Part shown: in pieces, positions 1-10,823 of the stretch
Layout: each line of letters begins with the position of its first letter
Numbering within the stretch: position 1 is the stretch's first letter
DNA from: Chamaecrista fasciculata
Taxonomy: Eukaryota; Streptophyta; Magnoliopsida; Fabales; Fabaceae
Direction of reading: 5' to 3'
Assembly (NCBI GenBank): GCA_003254925.1
Contig: QANZ01022571.1
Span: forward strand, 1 to 64,000
Length of the DNA: 64,000 nucleotides
The notes under the pieces: generated by a model
Seen by the model: only the letters and a program-made list of their open reading frames with translations
Database searches by the model: none
Told to the model about the DNA's origin: nothing
Position numbers and translations under genes: made by a program

Positions 1-640
1 TCGATTTTCGACACTATTTTCGCGGCGGAGCACTTTGACGTGAACACTAAACCGGGTTTACACTTGTTCTCGAATAAACCGGATAGATCGAACCCGGACG
101 ACATCGAGGATATGAACTCGAAGGCGTTGAAAAATTTTGGCGACGCCGGCGACTTCGTTTTAGGGTTTTCAGGCTCTGTTGTTTTCAGCTACAATTCGTT
201 CTCGTCGGAGACGGATTCTTCTAATTGAAACACGAAGGGCCTCAAGAATCCCTTTCGGAACCATGGGATGCGCATTATTGCCGAAATCGAGGTTCGTTTC
301 TCAGGATCCGCGACGAGGATTTTGGAAATCAATCTCCTCGATTCCGTTGAAAACCAAGGGGGAAACACGAAATCGGCTTTAAAAACCTTGTTATACATAC
401 TCATGAGATTCTCGTGCTGAAACGGAAGAAATCCAGCGAGTAATACATAGAGAATCACGCTGCAAGACCATATATCCGCCTTCGATCCATCGTAGCCTTT
501 CTTCCTTAATACTTCAGGCGCGACGTACGCCGGAGTTCCACACTGCGTGTGGAGGAGGCCGTCGTACCGGAGCTGCTCTGGCAAGGCGGAGAGACCAAAG
601 TCGGAGATCTTGAGATTCTCGTTGTTGTCAAGCAACCGAG
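1..640 (-). pseudogene. CIPK (CBL-interacting protein kinase) pseudogene, 5'-truncated, premature stop, runs off left edge
   Basis: Read on the minus strand, 635-192 encodes the C-lobe of a SnRK3/CIPK kinase: the magnesium-binding [11 protein letters not shown], the activation loop [19 protein letters not shown], then [17 protein letters not shown] and the subdomain XI stretch ending [19 protein letters not shown] stop interrupts the frame at 189-191, yet the same frame continues to position 1 with the CBL-binding NAF/FISL motif ([19 protein letters not shown], about 40-95). The ATP-binding lobe and the HRD catalytic loop are absent: similarity starts abruptly at LLDNNENLK near 640, with unrelated sequence beyond. 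Such kinases normally pair with calcineurin-B-like calcium sensors and phosphorylate ion channels and transporters. This copy cannot make an active kinase. The intact half resembles the intronless CIPK4/7 type. It has the same orientation as the acetyltransferase gene to its right and could sit inside that gene's intron. Confidence 0.85.
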
Positions 641-787
641 TCTGTAGAGAGTGAGAGTGAGGGTGAGGCAGCTCGTTTTCTTGTTCATATGATGAAATTA
701 GGATTTAGGGACCAAAATGTTTTTTTTTTAATTTTGATTTAATAAATTTGAGGACCCAAGGACCAAATAGCAAGAGAGTGATTTTTT

Positions 788-903
788 TAGGGGTTTAGGG
801 TTTAGGGTTTTAGGATTTTTTATATTTTTAAGGACTAAATTGGATGAAGATGAAGATTAAAAAAATTAAGTTTTAGGGATTTAGGATTTAGGGTTTAGGG
901 TTT
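788..903. repeat. Short telomere-like (TTTAGGG) runs
   Basis: Two clusters (about 788-814 and 868-903) contain two or three consecutive or slightly degenerate TTTAGGG units, the plant telomere repeat, each followed by the phrase AGGACTAAATTGGA. The rest of 641-1140 is AT-rich and shows no gene. The runs are too short to be a telomere. They are either interstitial telomere-like repeats or part of an unclassified dispersed repeat. Confidence 0.5.
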
Positions 904-1140
904 TTAATATTTTTAAGGACTAAATTGGAATGTTTGGAAGAGTTTTGGGACATAGATGCTCTTTTGTCTTTTGAGGTTCTAAGGACTATTTTGATAAATC
1001 ATAAACTTTTGGGATTAAAGAGTAATTAAATCACGACTATTTAGTTAAGGGAAAGGACTTAAACGCATAATAGAAGACTTGTTGGGAGGTTTTTGACATT
1101 TTAACGTGGTCACAATCACATTTGCCGTTAAATCCTAACG

Positions 1141-1272
1141 GAAATAAAGCACAGGGGACCAATTCGCTAATGGAGCAAACCACGGGACACCAAACTGCAA
1201 AAAATTTTCTTTCAGGGTACCAAAGTGGAACCGCCCCTAACCACAGGGTATCAAACTGCAATTTACCCTAAA
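1141..1272. mobile_element. Decayed end of the GGTACC Mutator-like MITE (copy A)
   Basis: Phrases such as CAGGGTACCAAAGTGG and CCACAGGGTATCAAACTGCA, ending in AATTTACCCT, match the right arm of the 430-bp MITE seen complete at 32002-32431. Only the right arm is recognisable and it is diverged. It lies just downstream of the last visible acetyltransferase exon, inside what would be its next intron. Confidence 0.6.
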
Positions 1273-1295
1273 AATAATCAAAGATGTTTTTCAAC

Positions 1296-4200
1296 CTCAA
1301 AATACCCTCTGGGTCAAATGGTGCCAAGCACCATCCAGGTGAATCAGCTGGCAAGGGTCCATAGTCAGGAGAATTAACACTGCACTCCTGAAAATGAAAA
1401 GTACGTCACTCATTTGATATTATAAATAAACTTAGTTAGATAGCTGGTATATTCCAGGCATCAGTTATCCAAAGAATAACCTTTGATCTTCTATATACAG
1501 GACGTTGATACATATGATGTTCACCAAGAATTAATCTATCAATATAGCCAACTACATTGCAAGGAGGTTCAAGACTGCCCCTCACACCACAATGAACCTG
1601 TCAAAGAAGTATAAAGTTAGTTTCACTATAAAATGGAAATATAAAAACATAATAGAAATTAATGAGGAAAGCCAAGCCAGCATAATGCTTGAAGAATCAT
1701 AAGAAATGTTTATATATGCACATTATTTTCGTCATTCAATAGCATAGACTGAGAGAACCATGCCAACTCACCGTTTGAGTGATTGATACATGACCTGACA
1801 AATGCAAATTAGAGTTTTCAAACTCCCAATTTGGAACATAGAGGAGGTATAGCAGACATAAGTAAATAGAGCACAGTATGATAGAAAATATCCTGCACAA
1901 AAGAAACAAAAAGTTAGAACCAAGCAATATCCTAGAGAGAAATTATTTATTGCCACAAATCAATAGTGAGCCCAAAATTTTATCTAATTTTGGTTTCCTT
2001 ACATTTTCAATGGCATCCTCAATCAAATAGAGCATTAAGTAACAGAAAAAGTGAACTAACCACTGAATGGAGTATTTCCTCACAAAAGCTGCTGGTGAGT
2101 CAACTAAAATATTATGGTTTATAAACCATATCTCTGATATTGAGACCAAGAAGTATCCAATTGATATCCTCTGAGTATTATAAAAAGATAATTACTAAAA
2201 CAAATAGATTAACAATGCATACTAGTTGAGAACACATTTATAAAGCTAAAGCAACAGGTAATTCATCATGTAACTACAAATTCATTAGGTGACTGTACAG
2301 GTAACTAAAATCAGAAAAATAAATTGCAACGAAGAGTTCTAATTGCAGCAACCATCCTGTAGTGCAACACAATTTAAGTGCTAATGAGAAAACAACTTTG
2401 TAATTTATTTTGTGATTATAAGGCACCTAGAATTGACTTAACACCAGTAAATAAGGTGGTAATATAAATAATTAGTACATGAGACACGTTGGCAATTGGT
2501 CTAGCAAATAACCAATTTCACAAAGCATAATTAGAACTGTATATTGTAGAATCTCAAGTCACACACACAAAAAGCTCATCAAAGAGGAAATAGTACTATG
2601 AACAACAATTATATTAAAACCAAACCAAACATGTAGAAAGTAAAAGGAACCTAAAAAATTAGATTGACAATGAATGAAGAATAACTTATTTGCTAGTCAA
2701 AGCTACCTGAAGTATACCAAGAATGCGTATCTTGCCCACATCAACTCCATATGTTAAACTGCCACGCCCATGGAAATACCCACCTAAGAATAAGATTCAT
2801 CAATTGCGCGCACCATACAAAGGTAAAGGTACACAACTAGCCTGCCAATAAAGCATGAATTAAAAATGCATATAGCAATGTCATAGCTAAATAAACCTGA
2901 ATTTAATTTTATAGGAATGACAAGAAGTTCAACATAATTTACGTGATTTTTGAAGTCATCAGGCTTTGACAGTTTCCAAAGCCAATGGGATGGTAATAAA
3001 CCAAGAAAGCATACCTTGTAACAACAGCCCCAAAAAGAAAAGCTTAATAGTCCTCTGTAACACTTTTTTGGTAGCACTCGGTTTGCTGGAGACTTTCTGA
3101 AAGGTTACACAAAAGGTCAAGAGAATGGCTAATTATTTAAAATTTTAGTTATCTAAAATCTGTATTTGTATGAGAAATAACCATAGATGTCCAAACTCCA
3201 AATCATCACTTTTCAAGTATTATAAATCATAACATTTGAAGCTTGTTGGACCAAAATTGCCATTGTTGAAAAAAAAGAGCAGGGGGTGAATGGAACTTGT
3301 AGGCAGAACTCAAAAGGTCCAGAAGAGCACTTTGTGCTTGTGTTCTCTTTTGAAAACACAGTCCGTTTATGGTGAAATACTCAAGACTATAGCATAATAA
3401 CTAAATTCAGACAAGGTTCTAAAAAACAACCTATCTACATTTTATATTGATTTATTACCAATTAGAGGCAGGCCAGCATGCATGCTCATATAATCAGTTT
3501 TAGACAAGCAACCAGAGCCCCCATCGGTGCTTTTTGCAATCACTCGCACAATCCAGCTAAGGGCAGAAAGCGAGCAAGTAGACGGGCAAAAGTAAAAAAC
3601 GAATATCAAATTTACTTAACCAATGACAGCCAATAAGAGTTTGATCAATGACCTCATTACTAGAAATTTCACGCACGTGGTTCACTATTCATTTAGCTAC
3701 CCCTTGGTTTCATGCACGCTGACCTATCGACTTAAGAGAACTTTCATACTTTATGGCCTTCGCTTAGTTAATCAGAAGGTGGAACGGTTATGAAGAACTT
3801 ATCCAGATTTTAAATTTAAAACAATGAAGAGAAAACGCAAAGAGGGATATAGTCATATAGAATGTACGTTTACGAAAAGAGGCACCAGAAGAAGCAAGGG
3901 AAGTCCTACCTTGAATACCAGGCCGACTGAGACGCCAACCACAAAGAGGAAAAACGGCATTACAAAATCAGCAAGTGTCACGCCAAACCATGGAGAATGG
4001 TTGACAGATGGAAAAGCCGATCCCACGTCATCAACTAAAATCATCAACTGTATGGTAAAGAATATATATTAATGGGAAAAACATTAATTGTAATCCCCCC
4101 TCCTTCCAAAAAGAAACATACAAATGTAGTTGAATTGTAGTTGTAAGTTGTAACAAGGCTCTCCTTCTACAGATGCTTTACTAATTCAGCAAAATAGTCG

Positions 4201-4595
4201 AATTGGCTTCACTCATAGACAGTCTAAGAAAGAAAAATTACGCAGGTCTTCCCCAAACTCAACGATTTATATGTGACAGATGATAATTGGCAAACCCCAA
4301 CAGACATATTGACTAATAAAACACATAATTGACTCACGCTTCAGAGCATTTCTAGCAATTAACACCAAACAAAACAGGAAAGTAGAGAATCAGTTGAAAT
4401 TTGATAACAAACCGCAACAGTTAGACCACGGAAAACATCGAGAGAAGCAAGGCGTTGACTAGGAGGAGTAAGAGTTGGGGTTGGTTTGTCAGTTGACGAA
4501 GGAACGATCCTATCTTCATTTTGATCGGTGGAATTCCTGTGGGAAGAGAGAAGAGGTGCTCGGTGCTCCTCTGTAACATCTACGCATGCTGACAT
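1296..4595 (-). CDS. Heparan-alpha-glucosaminide N-acetyltransferase-like membrane protein, N-terminal eight exons
   Basis: Eight minus-strand exons can be joined in one frame: 4413-4595, 3910-4047, 3015-3096, 2707-2783, 2061-2170, 1772-1892, 1481-1597 and 1296-1387. All have GT-AG borders and matching phases and give about 306 residues. The ATG is at 4593-4595. Diagnostic stretches are SQRLASLDVFRGLTVA, LMILVDDVGSAFPS, LADFVMPFFLFVVGVS, the transmembrane FFLGLLLQGG, LTYGVDVGKIRILGILQRIS, YVPNWEFE, the cysteine-bearing CGVRGSLEPPCNVVGYIDR and WCLAPFDPEGIL. Plant members of this HGSNAT/DUF5009 family are multi-span membrane proteins of roughly 450-500 residues with poorly known function; the animal enzyme acetylates heparan glucosamine in lysosomes. 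The C-terminal half is not visible. Exon 8 ends in AG followed by GTTGAA, a plausible donor at the phase expected for the family, so either the gene continues left past position 1 or it has been cut. Confidence 0.85.
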
Positions 4596-5313
4596 TTGCT
4601 CTCTGGCTCCCTGCGATCCAGCGACTCTTCACTTTCTCGACTATGAAGTAGAATGTGAGGAGAAGACTGGAATTGATTATAAACGGCGTTTCTTTCATTT
4701 TTTGCTCCTCTTTTTCCTTTTTTTAGGACTAGTTTTCTTTTCTCGCTAGCTCCGGCGATTGAGGACTTGAGGCTATTTTCGTAAACTATAGCCCATCTTG
4801 TAATTGAGTAAGGCCTACCTGCTGTCTATAGCCCATTACAAAGGCCCATAATTAGATCTAGATTTGGAGCTAAAAATCGGAAAAGAGAATAGGTAAAAAG
4901 ACAATTCCCTTCGAGAGGGATAAGGGATGTGTTGTTTTTGGTAAAATCTTCTAACTTCTCTTTATGTATCAAATGTTGTGTAGATCTGATCATTGATGTA
5001 TTTTCTAGTATAAGAGATTAGTTTTATCTTCTTTTTAACTTAGGTGTTGTCTAAAATTTTTTTTTCTTCTTCTATACTCTTGTAGTATGTCCTCTAGAGC
5101 ATAAAATTATATTTACTTTGTTAGATCTATGTCTTTGGCTTCATGTCATATTTATGATGAATGAAGGATGTTTCCTTTTTGACCAAAAAAAATCTAATAC
5201 TCTAATATCTATTTTATTTTTGACGCAACTATTATTTAACTACTCAAAATTCTCAATCAATAAATCTAGACCTAATAAATTCAAGAACCCATTCATTTCA
5301 TCTTCATATTCTG
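4596..5313. other. Intergenic, upstream of the acetyltransferase gene
   Basis: This should contain the promoter and 5' leader of the minus-strand acetyltransferase gene. It is AT-rich with poly-T runs. I see no open frame or RNA gene that I can support. Confidence 0.5.
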
Positions 5314-5957
5314 TATAGTGCGAAAAATTGGCCCGGCCATTGAACCGGTGGAAGGCTCGGGTCACTGGTTCAATGATTCAACCGCTGGGTCATTGGTTCA
5401 ACCGGTTGAGCCGGCTTACTTAAAAAATACATTTTCAAATATACATATTCATCAAATACACATTAATATCTTAAAATTAAACACGTTGGTACCCTTTAGA
5501 GCTATTTTGCAATTTTAACCATAACAAATTTTGTAAAAATTACATATTGACCCTAATTTTTTAAAAAAAATTTCATTTTAGCCCCTAGATAATATGTATC
5601 CAAGGACCAATTTGTACTTTTTAGCAATTTTTTTGGGGTCAATATGTAATTTTTGCAAAATTTGTCGGGTCAAACAGGTTCACGGTTCATCAAATACATA
5701 TTGATATATTACAATAATTTAAATTTAAAGTAAAAATTAAACATAACATATGTCCATCACATATAATAAGTGTCAAATATTTAATTTTTTTCTTTTTTTT
5801 TTTAATTTTTTCAAATATTTTTGGGTCAACCGGTTTCCGGTTTGACTCGGTTCACCACCGGGTCAATTGCAGGCCGGTATTTTAATTTTTCCGGACCGGA
5901 CTTGTATCCGATTCACCGGTTGAACCGGCCGGTTCGGTCCGATTTTTTCAACTATGC
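5314..5957. mobile_element. Terminal-inverted-repeat element rich in CCGGTT motifs (non-autonomous, probably hAT-type)
   Basis: The left end (TATAGTGCGAAAAATTGGCC then GGCCATTGAACCGGTG) is matched in inverted orientation by the right end, which reads CACCGGTTGAACCGGCCGG then CGATTTTTTCAACTATG. Both ends are followed inwards by clustered CCGGTT/AACCGG motifs. The interior is AT-rich and noncoding, and the short open frames across it are chance. TCATATTC occurs outside both ends (about 5301 and 5965), a possible but imprecise 8-bp target duplication. The element carries a fragment of another MITE inside it. Confidence 0.65.
5484..5670. mobile_element. Core of the GGTACC Mutator-like MITE nested in the CCGGTT element (copy B)
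   Basis: The run GGTACCCTTTAGAGCTATTT, the following ACCATAACAAATTTTG, the paired TTTTAGCCCCTAGATAATATG and the closing GGTCAATATGTAATTTTTGC reproduce the interior of the 32002-32431 element. The outer subterminal repeats on both sides are missing, so this is a broken copy inside another transposon. Confidence 0.7.
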
Positions 5958-7350
5958 TCATTCATATTCATATCATATTAATTCAAATATTTATATACGT
6001 AGAAATTAAATCTTCTCCGTTATTTTTTGTGTCCGAATGCAGATGGTCTTTAATCTTGATATTTCTGGCCGAATATAATATAGTGATTGGATCCGACTTT
6101 TGTCTCTTCGTATATCATTTTCTCCGCAGATGTCTTTTTATTTCACATCATCCTCCAAGAAAACCAGACTAGTGCGTGGCTGCTGTACCAGAACATATCA
6201 TTCTGGCTCTTTCTACAACCCTATTATCAACCCTTTTTTTTTTGGCCTGACTATTATCAACCCTATTAATTAGTATTTAGTAATAATGATATAAAGTACA
6301 ACACAAGCGAAACCACTAGGTCGTCTTTGCGAAAACTGTCAATACTCAACAAACTGGAAGAACACATCAACAAAAAATAATTCAATTTTCAGTAAAAACC
6401 TAAAAATTTATAGTTTTCCCTGTGACTTATATTCAATTAATTATTATTATTAGGGTTAAATATTACTAGTAGGATAAAGAATTAAATATCTAAAAGTATT
6501 ATCTTAATAAACTTAAGTTAAGTAATCTTTATGATATTAAAATATATTAGTAATGAGCTGATAAATTAAACTTTGACATATGATTTATTAAGATATACAT
6601 AAACTACACTATTTAAATCACGTTTAATTACTTGCATTCGTCTTTTCTTTTTCTTTTTTCGCATTGTCTATATTTTTGTGAATACACAACTAATATGGAT
6701 GGATTACCCTAGCTTGAATTGTACAGTTTAATATTTGTAATGACTTTTTTTTTCTTCTTTTTAAGCTACTAATTGGGTGATGAACAGAGCTGTCTAGTGT
6801 CTACCCTACAAATTGACCAATAATGAGTATGTACGTGTGTGTTACATATACCAGTCGTAGGATAAAACAGTTTTGTTGCCAATCCATTTTCCATCCCTAT
6901 AAATTTATTCGGTCTATATGGTCAACATACTTGAAGAAGTGTGCCACTTTTGCTGTCCACTTCTAGATCTCTTTCGTTTGCTTTCCTTTGGCCTATGCTA
7001 CACCGTCGCTTCTGTTTGTTTAATTGGTTAGAATTAAAGTAATAAGAGCAAGGCTTGAACCAATCATCATTCTGCAAAATTTCTTTCAATCACACCCATC
7101 TCTGGTACATTACTTAATTGCCTTGCCAGTTAACTAATGCTGATGCTGCTCGTGAGCCCTTAATAAGCATCTCAATCCCTTCCTGGATTAATCATATTCA
7201 GCAACACAAACAGTGAGTAAGTAAGTAATCGGATGTTCTTCATTTTGTTTCCTCTTCTTGTGAATTTCTTCATGTCTCTGATTATATATCATTAACTTAC
7301 TTAAGAACTTGTAATTAATATGACACAGGATTTAGCATTAGTGGGAGGCA
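5958..7350. other. Intergenic, upstream of the GATA gene
   Basis: AT-rich sequence with no supportable gene. The last few hundred bases should include the GATA promoter and leader. An AG acceptor-like ACACAG at 7323-7328 lies 22 bases before the ATG, so a leader intron is possible. Confidence 0.4.
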
Positions 7351-7759
7351 ATGGGTTTTCACGCGCAGATAAGCTGTAGGAATTGCCACACTACAAGGAC
7401 CCCTCTGTGGAGGGCAGGACCAGATGGGCCAAGGGTAAAATCAACTTTTAGTCACAAGAAATTTCTATATTTGCTTCAAATTAACCACATGCAGTATTAT
7501 ATTCCTTGTGATATATTTAGATATTTCTCTATTTTTTCAGTCTCTTTGCAATGCGTGTGGGCTAAGATATAGAAAGAGGAGAAGGGCTTTGCTTGGCTTG
7601 GATAAAGGAGGAGCAGAGAAGTGCATGAAGAGGAATAGAACAAACAAAATCTTGACAGATCTGGATAGATCACTTGGAAGGAGATCCAAGTTAAAAGAGG
7701 ACGAAGAAGCAGCCATGTTATTGATGGCTCTTTCTGATGCCTCCCTCTGTACTTACTAG
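7351..7759 (+). CDS. Short B-class GATA transcription factor with LLM motif
   Basis: Two exons, 7351-7434 and 7541-7759, encode 100 residues. The intron splits the zinc finger exactly after GPDGPR and has GT-AG borders. The finger is C9-X2-C12-X18-C31-X2-C34 (SCRNCHTTRTPLWRAGPDGP then SLCNACGLRYRKRRR), the plant class IV finger with its basic tail. Near the C-terminus EEAAMLLMALSDAS carries the leucine-leucine-methionine triplet (residues 88-90) that defines LLM-domain B-GATAs (GATA15/16/17/23 group). Known members act in the nucleus on greening, germination and lateral-root or leaf development. The protein begins only eight residues before the first cysteine, shorter than most relatives, so an upstream coding exon cannot be excluded, though I see none. 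No close gene neighbours. Confidence 0.9.
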
Positions 7760-8021
7760 AAACTACACAAGATTCATTGGATGATTCAAGTATTGTCTGT
7801 GTAACAGTTTGTTTGTTTGTTTGTTGGGTTTTTGGGCATTGAAACAGATTCCCAAAACGTAGTATCCATTGTATTATAGCGGAAAATATTAATTATATAT
7901 GCTTTCTTATAGCTTAACATCATAGCAGGGACTAAAGATGTTAATACTTGTCTATGTCCATGATTGGATTGCTTGGATTGCCCTGACTTCTTAACAGGGC
8001 CGGGTGTGGATGAAAAACAAT

Positions 8022-8724
8022 GGCTCCGTTTGGTACACCACCAAACACTTTTAGATTGTAAAAGGGCACAAAGTCCAAGATTTTCATGTGTTTGGTATGG
8101 TAATTTGAGTTATGTAAAGTGGATTACAATGTAAAGGGCTTTACATTACATAGGTCATTTTTCTTTACTTCACATTTCTGATGTAATCCAAGTCTACCTA
8201 GGGAATTATGGTAGAATTCCTAATTTGCCCCTCTCATTCCCATCCCATCTCCTCCCCAAATGGTGAACGGCGGCGGTGCACGGCGGCGCCGACCACCGTG
8301 GACGGCGGGTCCGACCACCGTGCACGGCAACGCCGACCACCGTGGACCACCGTGCACGGCGGCTCCGACCACCGTGCACGGCGTCTCCGACCACCGTGCA
8401 CGGCGTCTCCGACCACCGTGGACCACCGTGCACGGCGTCTCCGACCACCGTGGACCACCGTGCACGGAGGCTCCGACCACCGTGCACGGCGGCGATGACC
8501 ACCGTTGACGGCGGTGGTAGGCGGCGGTCTGGTGGTGGTTGTGGGAAAGGCATTTTTGTCATTTTTTTCTATATCTATTTTACTTTCCCTCCCCTACCAT
8601 TTTATACCAAACACTTTCAATTTTTACCTACTTTACATTCCCTCAACTACTTTTCCTTTCCCTCACAATTTTTCCCTTGTAAAACCCTTTCCTTTACATA
8701 CCTCCAACCTTACCAAACGGAGCC
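8022..8724. mobile_element. TIR element (GGCTCCGTTTGGT ends) carrying a GC-rich minisatellite
   Basis: The left end GGCTCCGTTTGGTA is mirrored at the right end by TACCAAACGGAGCC. The trinucleotide AAT flanks both ends (8019-8021 and 8725-8727), a possible 3-bp target duplication as in PIF/Harbinger-type elements, although AAT is not their usual TWA. Subterminal regions repeat CCAAACAC and TTTACATT motifs. There is no transposase, so it would be mobilised in trans. The many open frames in its centre come from the tandem repeat and are not genes. Confidence 0.65.
8260..8530. repeat. GC-rich 11/22/33-bp minisatellite
   Basis: Units of the type GACCACCGTGCACGGCG with TCTCC, GGCTCC or GATG variants repeat at 22 bp, and a duplicated GACCACCGTG half-unit makes some steps 33 bp. 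The core CCGTGCACGG is palindromic. The 22-bp step is not a multiple of three, so all frames stay open without coding. The block is very GC-rich, in sharp contrast to the AT-rich surroundings. Confidence 0.85.
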
Positions 8725-10823
8725 AATGTGTTTGTGTTCATTTTTTCAAGTAGAGGATGAAAAAAAAAATATGAAAGGAATGTTTCTCAACATAAATGAA
8801 GATTTGTCTATACTTGCTTGACATGACATTTCAATATGTTTTGCTTCCTTCTAGAGAATGCTACAGGCTACCTACCGTCGTGATTCATGAACTGGTCCCA
8901 GAATGGGAAGCTGACACGATAAGTACACGTGGCACTATACGTATTGCCACGTCAACAGCATCTAAAGCGTGTCACTTACCCTCTTTCTTTGTGCGTCTCG
9001 GTCCCAAATTTCTACGGTGTTGTATGTTCTCATTAGCTCAGAAGTCAAAAATCAATGACTGGAAAAACATGGCATAAGAGCAACCGAGAAAGCCAAAAGA
9101 TGCAGTCGAGATAAGGACATACATAAAGCGAGAAGATCGATCTGGATCTTTTTCTCTTATAGCTTGGGCAAGGATTTTGCTCTGCCTCGCGGACTAAAAC
9201 GCACACCCTGCTTTTTATGGCAGTTTTTCCCACAAGTCAATATCAATATATACTAAATTTTCAAACTTGACATGCATTGACACCAAATATTCATACTCGG
9301 CCCATACATGTATCATATGTTATTTTGGCCGAATTGAATGAGCAGGGAAATACAAAGGTAGGAGATATGGAAGCAGAGCGCGATGCGCCACGTTCATAGT
9401 TTCTCAGAAATCAGAAGTCAGAACCGTACAAATTTAGTATAACTTATCAATTCTTATTTCTCAATTACAAAAGTAGATATAGTACCGCGAGCCTTACGAA
9501 GATAAGAAAAATAAGAAAATTGGTGAACATGTTGTTTGCGCCCCCATGTTAAAGCCATTTATTATTGCTCAGGATCCGATTCATAAATATCAAAGTCAAT
9601 GACATTATTTTATGAGTTTCGGACCGCTAATGCGTAACATTTTTAAAACTGTTACATTTTCAATTTCAAAAAAACTGTTACATTTTAGATCCACCATAAG
9701 AAATGCAAAACATGAGCATTCAACAAATTATATCCCAAAAAAAAACTGCATGTGCGTGTCAGGTAAAACTGGAGTGGGAGCGCAAAGCGCTTGCCTGGGG
9801 CATGCTTTTGTGGTGGTTTCAAGCCCCATATCGATGGAAAGTGAATGTGTGTAAGTATTTAAGTAAATTATATGAAAATAAGGACTAACACCCTATGTGT
9901 TTTGCAGTATGTGTTTTGTCAATTTCTGTCTCTAAAAAAACACAAAAACAAATTATATCCGTTGCCATATTTCTCAAGCGCAGTTGGGTCACCCTCAGTC
10001 GAGCCGGATTTATACGGGCTGAAGTTTAAGATTTAGATTTATATATATTGATAAAATCCGAAGCCTGATACTGTCTTAACTCTTAAATTAAAATGAGAAT
10101 AACGGTGCAAATCAAATAAAAAATGAGAATAACGGTAAAGTTCCAACATGACACGTGTTTCATTTATCATAACGTATTTGGTAAGACGATTGGTATATAC
10201 ATATACATCAAATCATTCTATCTCACTAGCATATATCGACTACATGTATATATGTTTCTATAAGAAAACAGTGTGCATATTTGTTATACATATTTGAAAT
10301 TAATTTAGTTATCTAATGTTTAAAAACATGTCAACTAAAATTTTTCCAAAAATTGTAGAAATATTCCCGTCACCAATAAATATGACAAAACTTTAATAAT
10401 ATTCATAAACCATATAACTAGCAAATCAAGATAGTTAATCACTAATTAAGTCAAAATTGATGAAGAATTTGAAGGTAATTTTAAATTTATAAGTAATTAA
10501 GTTGGTCTCAAATATTATTGTTATACTAGAAAAAGAAGTGAAGTAATAAGGAAGTTCAAATATGCATGTAGTGGAGATTTTGGTGGCTTTTAGGTTGCTA
10601 GGATTTGATTATGAGATAACAGCGTAGAAGATAAATCACCGACAAATGGTGCGGTCACCAATACACATGCATAATGACTAGTTTATAATTATTCTGGCCA
10701 GTCCTTCCCCCAAACCTCACTTCCTTATAATATCGCATATTTCTTTCCTTCTTTCTTTCTTTCTTTCTTTCTTTCCTTGGCCTTCAACAAATTAAACAAG
10801 TCCTCAAACCCCAAACTCAAACT
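8725..10823. other. Intergenic, upstream of the proline-rich protein gene
   Basis: No supportable gene. The open frames around 8796-9233 and 9612-9888 have no recognisable content. Near the right end there is a TATA-like CTTATAATAT at 10724-10733 followed by a (CTTT)n tract at about 10740-10777, which would form a pyrimidine-rich leader for the gene starting at 10824. Confidence 0.45.
10724..10733 (+). promoter_or_regulatory. Probable TATA box of the proline-rich protein gene
   Basis: CTTATAATAT lies about 90 bases before the ATG and just before a pyrimidine-rich (CTTT)n leader. The position suits a plant TATA box, but the match to TATAAA is imperfect. Confidence 0.4.

Noticed and set aside
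1037-1261. Minus-strand open frame of 74 codons
   Set aside because: It lies in the decayed MITE arm; similar frames recur in other copies of the same noncoding element (for example 37150-37365).
8206-8821. Overlapping open frames on both strands in the GC-rich block, up to 181 codons
   Set aside because: They arise because the minisatellite step contains no stop in any frame. The translations are simple repeats with no domain.
9612-9888. Open frames of 60-80 codons with GC-rich words
   Set aside because: No family resemblance and no promoter or splice support.
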